A stretch of 64,000 nt of DNA from Symsagittifera roscoffensis. Taxonomy: Eukaryota > Xenacoelomorpha > Acoela > Convolutidae. The notes beneath the pieces are model-generated. The model ran no database searches. It was not told the DNA's origin and saw nothing but the letters and a program-made list of their open reading frames with translations. The position numbers and the translations under genes were made by a program. The stretch lies in contig NC_087062.1 of NCBI RefSeq assembly GCF_963678635.1, positions 38,218,518-38,282,517 on the forward strand, given 5' to 3'. Shown here piece after piece: positions 1-11,084 of this stretch (the stretch's first letter is position 1; every line of letters starts with the position of its first letter).

Positions 1-62
1 ACATTTTTGAAAAATTTTCGAAAGTCTGCCCACCCCCTTGAGAAATCCCTAGATCAACGCCT
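1..62 (-). mobile_element. Degenerate end of a hAT-type MITE
   Basis: Bases about 25-62 read as a decayed reverse-strand version of the MITE end seen intact at 53862 and in the 58.5-63.3 kb array: a C-rich run, then 'gagaaa', then 'cctagatc', then a degenerate CCGCCCCTG-like terminus. The rest would lie left of the window. Similarity only; no target duplication can be checked here. Confidence 0.5.
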
Positions 63-492
63 GAGTCTAGGGCACTAAATCAATATTGATCAAAAACAAA
101 AACAATCGGGCTGATATTTTTGTCTGAGACTGGGTTTGATTATCAAACACCTGGTAATCATCGGCAGCAAGCGGAGACGAACATAAACCGCCAACGGCCA
201 GGTTTTTTGGTGTTGTAATTTTGATTGCGCTCTCTCAGTTTTGTATTACATTTTTACAAAAAAAATGTTTATCAAATAGGAATGTAGGTTCGCTTTTCGT
301 CAACTCCGTAATACTTTTCGTTGTTTGTTTTAAAATTTTACATAATTCCGTTTCTCTATTGTGAGAAATTCCCCTCTTTTTAATCTAACTGATAAATTAA
401 GTTAAGCGAAATGTATCACTTTGTACTGAACATTGAGCGTAACTGGAAAAATTTCATATTTTTTCACAATTTTTGCCAATCAAAAAATGCAC

Positions 493-1220
493 TAGACACG
501 TTAAATGGCAGTCAAAAAACCATGGGCTATGTGTTGTTACAGATACTTTTTGTCGCGTAAAAGTTTCTTAAATTGTGTTCATACCATATCTGAGTAGAGT
601 TTTGTAAATTTTAAAACAACTAGACTGTACAGAGTTCAATTGCGCATGTAAGCCTCGATAGCTCGGAGGTTTGATCAGCTTATAACAACATGGCTGATTG
701 ATTACAACAATAGAAAAAATATTTCAAAAATTGGAACAATTTCTGAATTTATCAGATCTGTAATAATATGAGCCAACTTGAGACGAGGCTGTTTTGAAAA
801 AAAAAGCTTGCTTTCTTTACTCCGCAAATTATCACCTTGATTTTTTTCTTTTTTTTAAAATGAAGTGACTATTTTTTTAATTAAAGTTAAATGTTATTTT
901 GCTTTATTTCTAGACCAAACTAAAGCAAGCTTAAGAGAAATCTAATAGGCAAAAAAAGTTTTTTCGGTCTTTTTTGTCAATTATAAGCTAGCCCAGACAC
1001 GTTAAATGGCTGTCAAAAGATCAAGAGTTATAGACACTGTTTTTTTCTTAAAATTTTCAAAATTGTGTTCATGCCATAGCAGCCTGGAGTTTTAAATGGC
1101 TCAGAACAACTAGACTATATTGAGTTAATTTTTTTCTTTTTTTTTGGTTGAAGTTACTATTTTTAAATTTAATTAAAATTATACTTTCATTTCTCTTTAT
1201 TTCTAGACAAACTAAAACAA
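493..1220. repeat. Diverged duplication in intronic DNA
   Basis: A block at 493-640 (starting gacacgttaaatggc and ending with 'acaactagact') recurs diverged at 994-1135. A second block at 843-930, a T-rich run ending in 'tttctagac' plus 'aaactaaa', recurs at 1123-1220. The copies differ at many positions and by about 200 bp of spacer, so the duplication is old. The remainder of 63-2500 is AT-rich with no supported gene; it should be HCN intron downstream of the pore/S6 exon. Confidence 0.6.
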
Positions 1221-2500
1221 AACTAAAGGAACTTTTTAAAAAGTAACACTGATAAAAACTTTTTTGCTTAAATCATAGAGGTTATCTAAGTTTTATCCAG
1301 TTTTGCTTCGGTTTTTTTTTGGAGGTTTTTGAGTTTTTCCAATTTGCAAAGAAGCCATTAATACATTATTCATACTGTTTGCATATATTTCATACATATC
1401 AAAAATTTAACAATGCTTTTTCCGTTGTCTGTAATCACATGACTAGCAATACGTGACGAAATATAAAAATCAATTCAAAATTTTAAAACTTTACTTTTGA
1501 ATATGGTTCCGACCTCTTGAAAATGGTGAGGAGCTTCGTATTTGGGTGTGTTTTGTTTTTTTTCTTTTTTCTCCATGCATATTTACTTACGACAAAGAAT
1601 CATCGGAGAGAGTTGAGTGATAAATGATATTAAAGCCCTTACAGCCGTGATTCGAACGACTTTATAAGATTCCTAAAAACCGGTTTGAAAATTTTGGGTT
1701 TTCTGCATAATTCGAGCGAATAAAGCGAGCGATCAAGCTTAGCATAGTTTAATCTAGTTGCTTAAAAGCTTACCACAACTTAAATTAAAACTTAGAAATT
1801 TTGTTTCTCTCCAGTAACCTTAGTTTTTTTTTGAGTATTTTAGCGCCTTTTTGGAATCAAGAAAACTTCAAAATTCGATTTTTTTTTTGTTTTTTTCCCG
1901 TTTTTCTAGTCATTTTTCTACAAAAACAGTTTGCTTTTTTATGACTGTTGAGTATACTTAATCTCTAGTTTTTCGTTCAGATCTTTTTTATAACACCACG
2001 CAAAAAATTGGCTATCCTTGTTTTTTTCTATTTGCCATCAAAAACCTCTCAAGCTTGAATGATAACAAACCATTGGTTTAAGCAGCTATTCGATTGCCAC
2101 AGTTTCAGTAATGGCGTTTGAAGATATGCAACGAACTATAATTAAGATCTTTGATGACCCAAAAAGAAAATTTTGCCGGTTTTTTTGTCGCTCATGTTTT
2201 TCGGCGTGATTTTCAATTTGCATGTGTATCGTTTTTTTTTACCCAAGATCAGGATTTAAATTTATTAAAATCAACCTAGCAGAATGATGAAGTTTCCTGT
2301 GCTGACAAAAATGCTAGTCATACAATTCTCTTACTATTGCTCTCATAAGTCGTATTTTTAAAAATTTACTTTTTTTTTCTGTAAACTGGAAATTTGTGAA
2401 GTAGAAAAAAATGAGAAAAATTGTGAAGTCATTTTTCACCATGTTATGATGGGTGGTTGTTCAATAAACAAGTAAATTCAAGATAATAAATGGACTTTGC

Positions 2501-2719
2501 CTTTTCTGTGTACTGTCTGCGCGATGAATCGAACTGGTGTATCATGTTGGTAGCGTTTCCTATGAACAGAGCGTAACAGGTGGCCCCACTGATCATGCTG
2601 ATCATGACCAGCCATAGGTCCATGATGGAGGTGGGTGGTTCCTGACCATAGCCTATGCACAGCATGTGGGACATAGCACGAAACAGAGCCCAACTGTACT
2701 GCTCAGTCCATTCTTTGCC
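2501..2719 (-). CDS. HCN: HCN channel exon: pore loop and S6
   Basis: This 219-bp exon encodes 73 residues of an HCN channel, a tetrameric plasma-membrane cation channel that carries the pacemaker current. The pore helix is followed by the selectivity filter CIGYG at residues 21-25 of the exon, which is the HCN/CNG-type filter. S6 follows ([16 protein letters not shown]), then [10 protein letters not shown], which leads into the C-linker. The acceptor is TTTTCCAG at 2720-2721. Similarity stops sharply after TEK, where the intron side begins GCAAAG, a GC rather than GT donor. From memory, the equivalent vertebrate HCN exon is also 219 bp, which supports this end. The C-linker and cyclic-nucleotide-binding exons are not in the window. 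Confidence 0.95.
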
Positions 2720-3084
2720 CTGGAAAACTCAATTGTTAGCTAGGAAGAAAGTCAAAAACTGCGCAAAAACAAGTTTGAATCTTGTAAATCAATTTTGATT
2801 GACTGACAAGTTTAAGACGCTTTAGAAGCACAGAAAGTTTGACGTAGAGATTTAAAGAAATTTTTGCAAGCAAGCTGAATTCCAGAATACTGATGAAATA
2901 TGAGGCGCAAATGTTCTGAAATGAAAATTCACCCAAAAAATATAGACATGAGTTTGCCTTGAAAGTCAATAATATAACAAGTTGTTTTCACGCTTACAAT
3001 CAGACAAATACGAGCAAATTATAACCCAGATTCAATACCGACTGATAGTTTCTATTATACAAAGGCAAGAAGTTGCATACTCAC

Positions 3085-3234
3085 TACAAGTCTGTCGACG
3101 TAGACCCAGGAGTCCTCGGGGAACTCATAGAGTCTGGGCAGGAGGAACATGAGGCATCCGTTCCAGTGGGATATGATGATCATCATGAAGATCAGGTTCA
3201 AGATACGGATGGCCGCACTCGCCAGGTTGAAGAT
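3085..3234 (-). CDS. HCN: HCN channel exon: S5 and turret
   Basis: This 150-bp exon (50 codons, both ends phase 0) encodes the S4-S5 junction, S5 (AIRILNLIFMMIIISHWNGC) and the turret leading to the pore (EFPEDSWVYVDRLV). The acceptor is TTTGTTTGTAG before ATCTTC and the donor is GTA/GTGAGTATG, both canonical. It joins the pore exon as DRLV-GKEW. The HWNGC motif at the end of S5 is typical of HCN channels. Compared with the vertebrate exon, remembered as 162 bp, it lacks four codons just after its first residues, in the S4-S5 linker. The next exon upstream is 15.4 kb away because the intron is filled with retroelement debris. Confidence 0.95.
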
Positions 3235-3309
3235 CTACAAACAAACAAAAAATTTATAATTTGCTAAAACACCCATTGTGGATACTCCTTTTTTTGGTAG
3301 GGCCAGATT

Positions 3310-3560
3310 TTGCTGCAGAAAACAATTCGTAACCAACGACAATTTGTAACAAGCGATAATTTGTAACAAGACATTGGCAAGTAGCAAACGCTTGCTCCGC
3401 TGCTCTTGCATCCGGCATGATAGGAATACTGCGCGTGAATCAGTGTTCCCGACTCAACTTTCTCTTACGCATTGTCGCTTGTTGCAAATTGTCGCGTATC
3501 ACGAATTGTCGCACCTGTTACCAATTGTCGCTTGTTCCGAATTGTCGCCTCGCGCCTTTT
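3310..3560. repeat. Foldback repeat built of short units
   Basis: The left arm (about 3322-3378) has repeats of the form 'cgacaatttgtaacaa' and 'cgataatttgtaacaa'. The right arm (about 3465-3555) carries at least five copies of the reverse complement ('aattgtcgc' followed by 'ttgt' or a variant). The arms are inverted relative to each other around a centre of about 90 bp, so the segment could fold back. No transposase and no clear target duplication were found. Confidence 0.5.
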
Positions 3561-5776
3561 TTGACATTACTTTATTTATTTATAACCATCCATGTAAACA
3601 AGGAGCTCAACCGCCATTTCTAATCATCTGCTCAGGTTGGGAAACGCAGCAGTATGTTATACACGAGTAAATTTGTGCATTGATCTTTTTTGCAAAAATA
3701 TGTTTTCACATGGTTGGTTGAGCTTAAGTACATAAAAGGCTGAATGATGAAAAATATAGAGCTGTTTTTGTTCCTATTACGTGTAACGAAGCTAAATTTT
3801 TTCAAAAGTGGGGAATGATTGATGTTTAAAACGCTGTCTTGTACTCATAAAACCCTAAAATCATTGATTTTGTTTGTTTTAATCGGCTTAATTAACTTTG
3901 TCTAGCAACCACAGGTGCTGAATTTTCTGAACTCAGATCATTTTCCTACGATTCCCTCGGGAACTGGCTTGTTTCATTTTCCTCTGTTTCCTTTGTCCCT
4001 GGGCAGTAAAAATGAACTCCGGACCTTTTAATTGTGTCATTCATTCTTCCAGACTTCAAGGGTAAATCTACATTTTATGGGCAACACTCCTGTACATCAA
4101 AGGCAATGCAAACAATACTCAAAACTGTACCCAGAATTAGAATTTTCAGGATATTTCAATGACGCTTGGCTTGAGTATGGTTGCCCTTTAATTTATTCCA
4201 TATCTGAGCGCATAAAAATTAGAGGATGACGCAACTATCACAACCTGCAGAGGGAATTGAAAGGAGATACGGGAACGTTGCAACAAAGCATTGGTTAAGT
4301 TTGTGGCTCATGGCTAAAAATACGGTAAAAAATGGGTTAAAAACAGACTAGCTGAAGAGCAGACAGCTTCGCAAATGTAGAGGCTATGCCCTTTATGGTG
4401 GAACAAAAAATCGCTAACTAAAAATAGATACATAAAAGTTTATGGCCAGGTGAAACATTATTTTGTTCCGAAAAACAAAGCTTTGACCCAAGAAATAGAA
4501 CAACTTTTACTTTTATTTAAAACTGGCTAGAGTAGTCTAAAACTGGCTAGAATATAATAACAGATTTCTCAACAAAATAGATGCAATTTAAATGGCTCGT
4601 CTAAAAATTATCTATGATCCTATATTTGGAATCTGAAAATCAGCACTATGTTAGCTGGTAACCGGATTCAAGGTCCCTAGGGTCTTTATTTTTACCCTCG
4701 CCTCTCTTTATTTTCCTCTTTCTCTCTCTCTCCCCTCTTTTCTTTTCGCCGCTGACGGGGAGGGGGTAAATATCGAGTCAAAAGCAGGCGTGGGAGAGAG
4801 TAGTAATACATATATGAAGAGGATAAGATTATATAAGTGTAAGAGGAGATCTAAAAAAGGAACTGAAATTGGTATTTACATTCGAAAGAGGAAGAATTAA
4901 GGCGACGTTTGTTTCTTTTTTCAGTCAAAAAATAAAATGTAATTTGATTATTAATCTGCCCCTTTCTTGTTTGTAATTAACTTTTATCTTGCTTCACGAA
5001 GAACTAAATCAAAAAATCGTGGACAAAAATTAGCATAGATTTCCGAGCGTTGACGGATGAATTTATACTGACAGACGGCTACCCAAATTTAATGCCAAAG
5101 TTGGCCCACTGGGTAAACTGCGCAAGGGTATCATAATTGAACATACAAGGTCCCGTCATTTTGAGATTTGAAATGAAGCATGACGTTGCAGTTTCTCTTG
5201 CTGTTGACATTTTGTTTTCTTAAGCCGTTGAGCCGGACCATCAGTCGTTTTTTTCTCCATAGATTGATTTTTTGTTGGTGACATTTAACAAAAAGATTTT
5301 GACGTGAAAGCATTAGTTATAAACATGATTTATTGGCAAAAATTGATTGAAACAATATGAGATGATTGATGATAACATGCATGCCGTCTGAGTCTGATTG
5401 ATTCTAGAATAATACCCTCAAAATGTCAGTTTATTTGTCCTTAACTTCCTTAGCCTTGTCAAGGAATGGGAACAAGATAAAGCAACGCCTTCGTATGTTT
5501 TCAAACCTATTAAGGTATCCAACAGAAAAGTCCTTCAAAAAACTAGGTCTCATTTTTGCTTGAGATACCCGTGCCGTGATATTTGATAATTGGTTAGTAG
5601 CGAACCATAATTCTGCAAAACTTTCTGCATAATCATGGTCACTGATTTCTGATCAAAATTAGTTTTTGGACAAAAAGTTAGGATGATCGAAATTTTAGGC
5701 AGACAAAAATGGTTTTCCTAGCTCTCCCAAAGCTCTATAAAGACCCAATTTTCTCAGAAAAATTGGCGGGAATACA
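3561..5776. other. Intronic DNA without a recognised gene
   Basis: AT-rich sequence inside the HCN intron. It contains a short (ct)n-rich tract near 4712-4740 and a local duplication of 'aaactggctagag' near 4520-4550. Short open frames (for example 4032-4229) show no recognisable domain and are probably chance. Confidence 0.6.
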
Positions 5777-5779
5777 TTA

Positions 5780-5967
5780 CGAGGCAAACTGTGCTCTGAA
5801 TAGGCGCGCAGTTTTGTGTCTGTATGCTCCTGGATTCCAGAGACAAGTTTTTAAACATGATAAAATTTTGTCGGAACGATCAAAGAAATTGAAAGAACAA
5901 AAGAAAAACAAAGGGCGCGTCCTTGCGGAATCCGCTTACAATTCACAAAATGCACAGTTTGGCCTCG
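5780..5967 (+). mobile_element. Tc1/mariner-like MITE, copy 1
   Basis: A 188-bp element with terminal inverted repeats CGAGGCAAACTGTGC and GCACAGTTTGGCCTCG, flanked on both sides by TA (5778-5779 and 5968-5969), the target duplication typical of Tc1/mariner transposition. It has no coding capacity of its own. Diverged relatives lie at 16762-16953 and, inverted, at 48993-49156. The small open frame across it has no known domain. Confidence 0.65.
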
Positions 5968-6084
5968 TAAACTGGGATCTTAAGGACGAGAGGGAGACGG
6001 TTGGTTTTTTTTTATACTTTAATTAAATATTATACATATCTATAGAAAAAAGGTATTTGAAGGGGATTGCGTGCCGAAAAATGC

Positions 6085-6240
6085 AACTTTTCAAACTTTT
6101 CCAAAAAGTGCCCAAAAACGTTTATTTTTTTTCACTTACTTTTTTAAAAATTTTGCTTGAGGAGCAATTTTTTTCAATTGAAATGGGGCTTTTATAGTGC
6201 TCAGGGAGAAGTAGGAAAATCAAATTGGTCGACTCAAAAT
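6085..6240. mobile_element. Internal fragment of a hAT-type MITE
   Basis: The stretch with 'ttttccaaaaagtgcccaaa', 'attttgcttgagg' and, after a gap, 'aatttgg' resembles the interior of the MITE family found at 45.6 kb, 46.3 kb and 53.9 kb. Neither terminal repeat is preserved. Confidence 0.4.
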
Positions 6241-6527
6241 CATTTTCTGAAAATCCAACCCTGTCTAGCCCTGTCTATGTATGGGCTTGGATAATTGAAT
6301 TAACTTTCCAAAAAACTAACAGAGAGAGCCTCTCACTTGATATGATATATTCAATTAATTCTGATCACTTAATTGTTCGGATATTTCTGGAATTGAACGT
6401 GCACCCTCCTTCGGAGTGAATCTGTCGCAGTTTTATTGTTTGCCTTGTATAGAACACTTTAAACACAGCTGTAATTTGTATTCTTTTAGTTTAATATTTT
6501 AGGAGCTTGCTATTTAAACATTTCAAT

Positions 6528-6890
6528 ATGGCGCAGTTAACTAACGAATCTCGTATGAGGGATCTTATTACCTCCACTCTGCCATATTTGTACGATGGAC
6601 CCCCCTCACACGTGAAAAGATTGGAGTGACATGTTTCAACTGGCCCTGATAGCCAAAGAGATCATAAACATCGAAAACCCTATTAATCTTTCGGTTCAAG
6701 AAATCGCGACTACTGCAACGATCGAAGAAGCCCCAGATAGTGAAAAAAACCAGGACAATCCAGCAAGACTGGCAAGAAACGTCGAGGAAAATGATAGATA
6801 CGAAGACAAACAGAAACAAAAAAGCGATTAGCAAGATCGAATTGAAAAAGTTCGGCAAAGAGAGACAGAATGATGCTTAAAAAAATCAGA
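6528..6890 (+). pseudogene. Remnant gag start of the decayed Ty3/gypsy element
   Basis: An ATG at 6528 opens MAQLTNESRMRDLITSTL, then hits a stop after about 33 codons. A second frame (6631-6831) continues with a charged, glutamate- and lysine-rich stretch. The position, just after the LTR-like end and upstream of the reverse transcriptase, suggests gag. No zinc knuckle or capsid motif was recognised, so the assignment rests on place and not on sequence. Confidence 0.4.
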
Positions 6891-8349
6891 TCTATGTTAT
6901 TTCTACTTTAAAAAACGAGGAGAAATGAATTCTTGCTCAAAAGTTCTTATAACTAAAAATTCTTAGGGTCAATTTCCGTGAGTTTTTGGTTTACTTGAAT
7001 CTCCACTTCGTCAAAAAACCGAACATCACGTTCTAACGCCACAAGTTATTAATCAGAAGACCAAGAGATTGAGAAAGTCTCCAACAATTCTGAAAACCCT
7101 TGCTGAAACGGCAAGGAATTGTGATATCTCCAGCGGAGAAGATGAATGGATCCGAAATATTTTTTCTTAAAACAAGAAAAACTACGATATTCAGAGAAAG
7201 TTGTTAACGGAGACCGCTGAATGCACACAATTTAGCCGTAGAAGACGGAAAAAAGAATATCGACCCATCTCAAAAGGATCAAAAACACAAAAAACTAGAA
7301 CGACCAACCAAATTCCCCTCGGAATTCTAACGTAAAAAGGGAATCAGCCCTACGCATCGAAAACAAAGAATTCTTTATTTAAATCGCTCATTGTACATCT
7401 TGTAACAATCGAGAGCATTTTTGATACTTCTATTTCTGTAAATAATTAGATAAATTCTCCTTTTCAGCAATCTGAAATTAACTTTGTAAAAAAACAAGAA
7501 AGAGTTTTTCGGTGAGACCAATACCTGGACAGAAGCTGACCTAAGCGATAAAAAGATTATTCAGTCATTAATATCACCCCGATTTTCGATTCAGAAGGAA
7601 AAGAACTGAGAACGTTTTCAAACATCAGTCTAGGAAAGGAGAATCTTGTACATATGAATATCCAAGTCAACTCAGCCAGTGTGTTAGCTTCTGATAGAAA
7701 AATGTCATTCAAGAATTGAAACTTCCAGATCTCTAAATCAAAAATTTTTTTGATAGATCAAGCTACTAAAGACTATTAATGAGGATTTCCTGACGACGTA
7801 ATCAAGATCATCGTAAAACTGGTATTACCACTTAGATTCAACAATGGTCACACGAGCATGCACCATTTTTAATACCTGGGGAACATGAACGCAATATACT
7901 CGGGAAGAATAAGCTGCCAGAAATGGGCATAGAAGTGCCAAAGAAAGCATTTCCAAATTGTAAATCCCAGACTTCAAATCCAAAGAATACGTCAATTTCA
8001 TCTGTCAATGGCCAAACAATAAAAAAAAAATTTGCGTGTAAACACAAAAACCTCTTCAAAGTAATAGGGAAAATTTAAAATCAATCAAAGATTACAGTAT
8101 TTTACAGTCCTCTGAGACGAAAACAGTTAAAAGCAAGAAAAGCATCACTTCACTTCCGGCAGCGAAACAGAATTACTAGTATGGGACTAGTATGGGAAGG
8201 ACACATAAAACAATTAGAATGCTGCGATGAAAATCAATTTATAGGCCAAGTTGTAATAACTTGTAAAACGACAAATCAATAAACGTAAAACTTAATGACT
8301 CAAAGCTTATCAACGAAAAAATTTGAGATTAAATACCAGATGCGAAACC

Positions 8350-8790
8350 TTCAAGAATTGTAGACAACGTGGCAGCAAAAAACGCACTTTCAAAGGAGCC
8401 GTTTGGCTTGCAAATTTGGACTTGAAAAATGCTTATAGCCAACTTGCTTTAGATAAGCCAACCAGCCATCCATGCAGTTTTAGTAAAATCGGATGAGATA
8501 AACCGAAACAAATAGAGTTTTAACAGGGTTTTTTTTATGGATTTGGCGACATGCCGAACGATTTTCAACGAGTCATGGACCCACTTATTCGATCCTTTTT
8601 AACACATGTTATGTAGACGACATTTTAATTGGATCCAAAGGAATAAAGAGGAACCCAAAAAAATAGTCAACCGTGTAATAACCGTTCTCGATAGCCAAAA
8701 CTTTGTAGTCAAATAGTCAAAAGGTCAAACTTTCAAGAATAAAGATGAACAGATGGGCTTTATAATTAATAACTGAGGATTGTCTCAGTT
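8350..8790 (+). pseudogene. Decayed Ty3/gypsy reverse transcriptase
   Basis: Several frames carry clear reverse-transcriptase blocks: LDLKNAYSQLALD near 8419-8458, then FFYGFGDMPNDFQRVMDPL near 8530-8590, then the catalytic YVDDIL box near 8610-8630. Stops and indels separate them. The protease upstream and the RNase H downstream are not recognisable. The region right after it (8820-9110) is AT-rich and appears to replace RNase H. Confidence 0.8.
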
Positions 8791-9269
8791 GGAAGATAAA
8801 ACACTAACACTTATTAAATATTATTAAATTTTGAAGAAGTGAGATCTTTCTTCAAATCAATCATTTCCCATTTTTTTACTTCATCAATTTTCAGATTTTT
8901 TTTGAAATTCCTTTTAAAAAATTTTTCAAATTTTTTTTTAAATCCAATGGATATATTTTGTGCAAACAGTATGAATGTAAATAAATGTTTTGTATTTATT
9001 CTTAAACTCTCAAATATCCAACAATCTTTAATATTGAAACTCCGGAAAACACCTAATTTCGGCACATAAATATAGAGAATTCCTGAAGTTACCTGAAACA
9101 CCACTGGATTTTATTTCATTGGTCATACCAAGATTCCTGCTCTTCTTTTTAAGGAGGTGGTTTTACTGAAGCCTTTGGTTAATGCATTCGAGCAGAAAAT
9201 GGATCTTCACTAAGCTCAATATAGCAAACGTTTTGTCATTTTAATAGCAATTTTTTACACATCCATTGG

Positions 9270-10290
9270 AATCCTCTCTATGGAAGTCAAGTTTGTAGTG
9301 CCATTTGCAGTCAGAGGAGCAGTGACGAAATTTATAGACGAAACACATCCAGGACAGTTTGGAATGAAGTTTATTGTCGAACACGTGTGATGACTGATCT
9401 GGTACCATGGTACCCTCATCAATCGACTGATCTGGTAACATGTAAAAATTGCTTTAACTTCATAAAAGCCGGTATGAATTTGAAGCCCTAAATTTTTTCT
9501 TCTGATATTAAATCACTTTTTGCCCTAATAGAAGCTAATAAAGAAATTGACTTGGATTTTTCTGGTCCGTTATATATATAAAAAAAAACATATTACTCTG
9601 CATTGACAAATTATCCAAATTTCCTTTAGCAAAAGTTACTTCGAGTGCTTCGGCAAAACCAGTGACCCAATTCCATCAAATTTGCATTCATCTACGTGGT
9701 ATACCCAAAAACGTTAGAGTAGATCTCGTTAACCGTTTTGGTAGTCATGAGTTCAAAGCTTTTTAAGAGTCAAATAATATTATAATCAGATTCTGTACAG
9801 TCGGCGACCACCGAACCAATGAATTGGTCGAAATATTTATTCACAGTGTAAAAAAATATTTCTCACAGTGTCTTCTGAATCACCTAAACTCTCGTTAAAT
9901 ACCAAATTATCAAAAATCATTTGGAATTTGAGGAGCACAATTCAACCAACAATCAACTGCAGTCCATTTAAGAAGCACTGCAACCAAAAAAATTGAACAA
10001 TCAATCAAAAACACCTGTTGATAGCAAATCAAAACACTGTCTAGATCAAGGCAAATCAATTCTATCAGGTTCTAGAGCAAAATATTGGGCACCGGATGGT
10101 AGAGTGGAAGTTTTGATAATTCGACACGCTACGCACTGACACGCCCAACAAAGAACGGTAAATTGTGTCGAAAAGTGTTGGGCAGGAGAAACGGAGGACC
10201 TTACTATTGGAAATTGGAGGCAAAACTGTTTGCAGTCAATCATTATATTAGCAAACGGAAAAATTTTGAGAAAATTCGACATTGCTGTTG
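9270..10290 (+). pseudogene. Decayed Ty3/gypsy integrase
   Basis: The zinc-binding region is visible as ETHPGQFGMKF (near 9340-9375), with the following cysteine pair in TCKNCFNF (near 9437-9460). Core pieces follow: LDFSGP near 9552-9570, RGIPKNVRVDLVNRFGSHEF near 9695-9755 and DHRTNELVE near 9808-9835. These match the usual order of Ty3/gypsy integrase blocks. The C-terminal tail (near 10060-10270) is also present, diverged, at 12840-13130. All of it is frameshifted. Confidence 0.75.
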
Positions 10291-10349
10291 CAACAAAAAA
10301 TATAGAGTATAGATAAATATAAAACAGAGTATAAATGCATAAAAATTAG

Positions 10350-10520
10350 GACAAATGGCCGTGCGGCCAAGTGACAAGTCTCTCACGCCGGTCAACCGGG
10401 TTTGAATCCCCCCATATGCAGACCATAAAACATGTAAGCCCGAGTGGCTATAGCCCCTTTTGACCGTTTTTTACTGTTTTTTGGTTCTAATTCGGTTCAA
10501 CCTTGATTAGGGCAGACCGC
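10350..10520 (+). mobile_element. tRNA-derived SINE
   Basis: The head has an internal RNA polymerase III promoter: an A-box-like tggccgtgcgg at 10356-10366 and a B-box-like gggtttgaatccc at 10398-10410, spaced as in a tRNA. The tail after 10430 is unrelated to tRNA and runs into T-rich sequence. It sits between the integrase tail and the third ORF of the decayed Ty3/gypsy element, so it inserted later. The exact ends are uncertain. Confidence 0.6.
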
Positions 10521-10766
10521 CAAAAAAGAGCAATTTATCTCAAGGATATTACCGACCGGTTCTTGTGGCTAGCTTGCGTCAATTTTGTTTATTGAAGCGG
10601 AATATTGACGTTATGATGTTATACTCGACCGAAATGACGATATGTTTTTGCCGATAACTTCTCTCGTTTAATTCAAGAATTTGACTACATATTTTTGACT
10701 TACGGAGATTAGGCGCACATTTTGGCGCCCCACAAGGGACCGTTATTCTGAGACAGACGAAGATAC

Positions 10767-10906
10767 GAGGTCTTCTCTTCACGACTACTTTCTTTTCACG
10801 ACAACGGTCACCGAGGTCTTCTCTTCACGACTACTTTTTTTTCACGACAAGGGTCACCGAGGTCTTCTCATCACGACTACCTTCTTTTCACGACAAGGGA
10901 CTCGAG
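10767..10906. repeat. 46-bp minisatellite, three copies
   Basis: Three head-to-tail units begin with 'gaggtcttct' at 10767, 10813 and 10859, exactly 46 bp apart, and differ by only a few bases. Just downstream (10950-11000) is a shorter run of 'tttggccgagtg' repeats spaced about 18 bp apart. Confidence 0.85.
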
Positions 10907-11084
10907 AGACACGACGATTAATCATTTGGCCCAACTGTGCGATTGGCCGATCAGTTTGGCCGAGTGTTTATTTGGCCGAGTGTTTATTTGGCCTATTATA
11001 AACACGACGAGTATTCATTTGGCTTATCAAACTTATCAAACTCCGAGGGAAACAAAGCTTGAGTTTTTAACATAATATCAGTCT

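Noticed and set aside
8839-9104. Overlapping hydrophobic and basic frames on both strands
   Set aside because: Homopolymer-rich AT DNA; open in both directions by composition.
10767-10906. Regularly spaced repeats that could suggest a CRISPR array
   Set aside because: Whole 46-bp unit is repeated with no unique spacers, in animal DNA.
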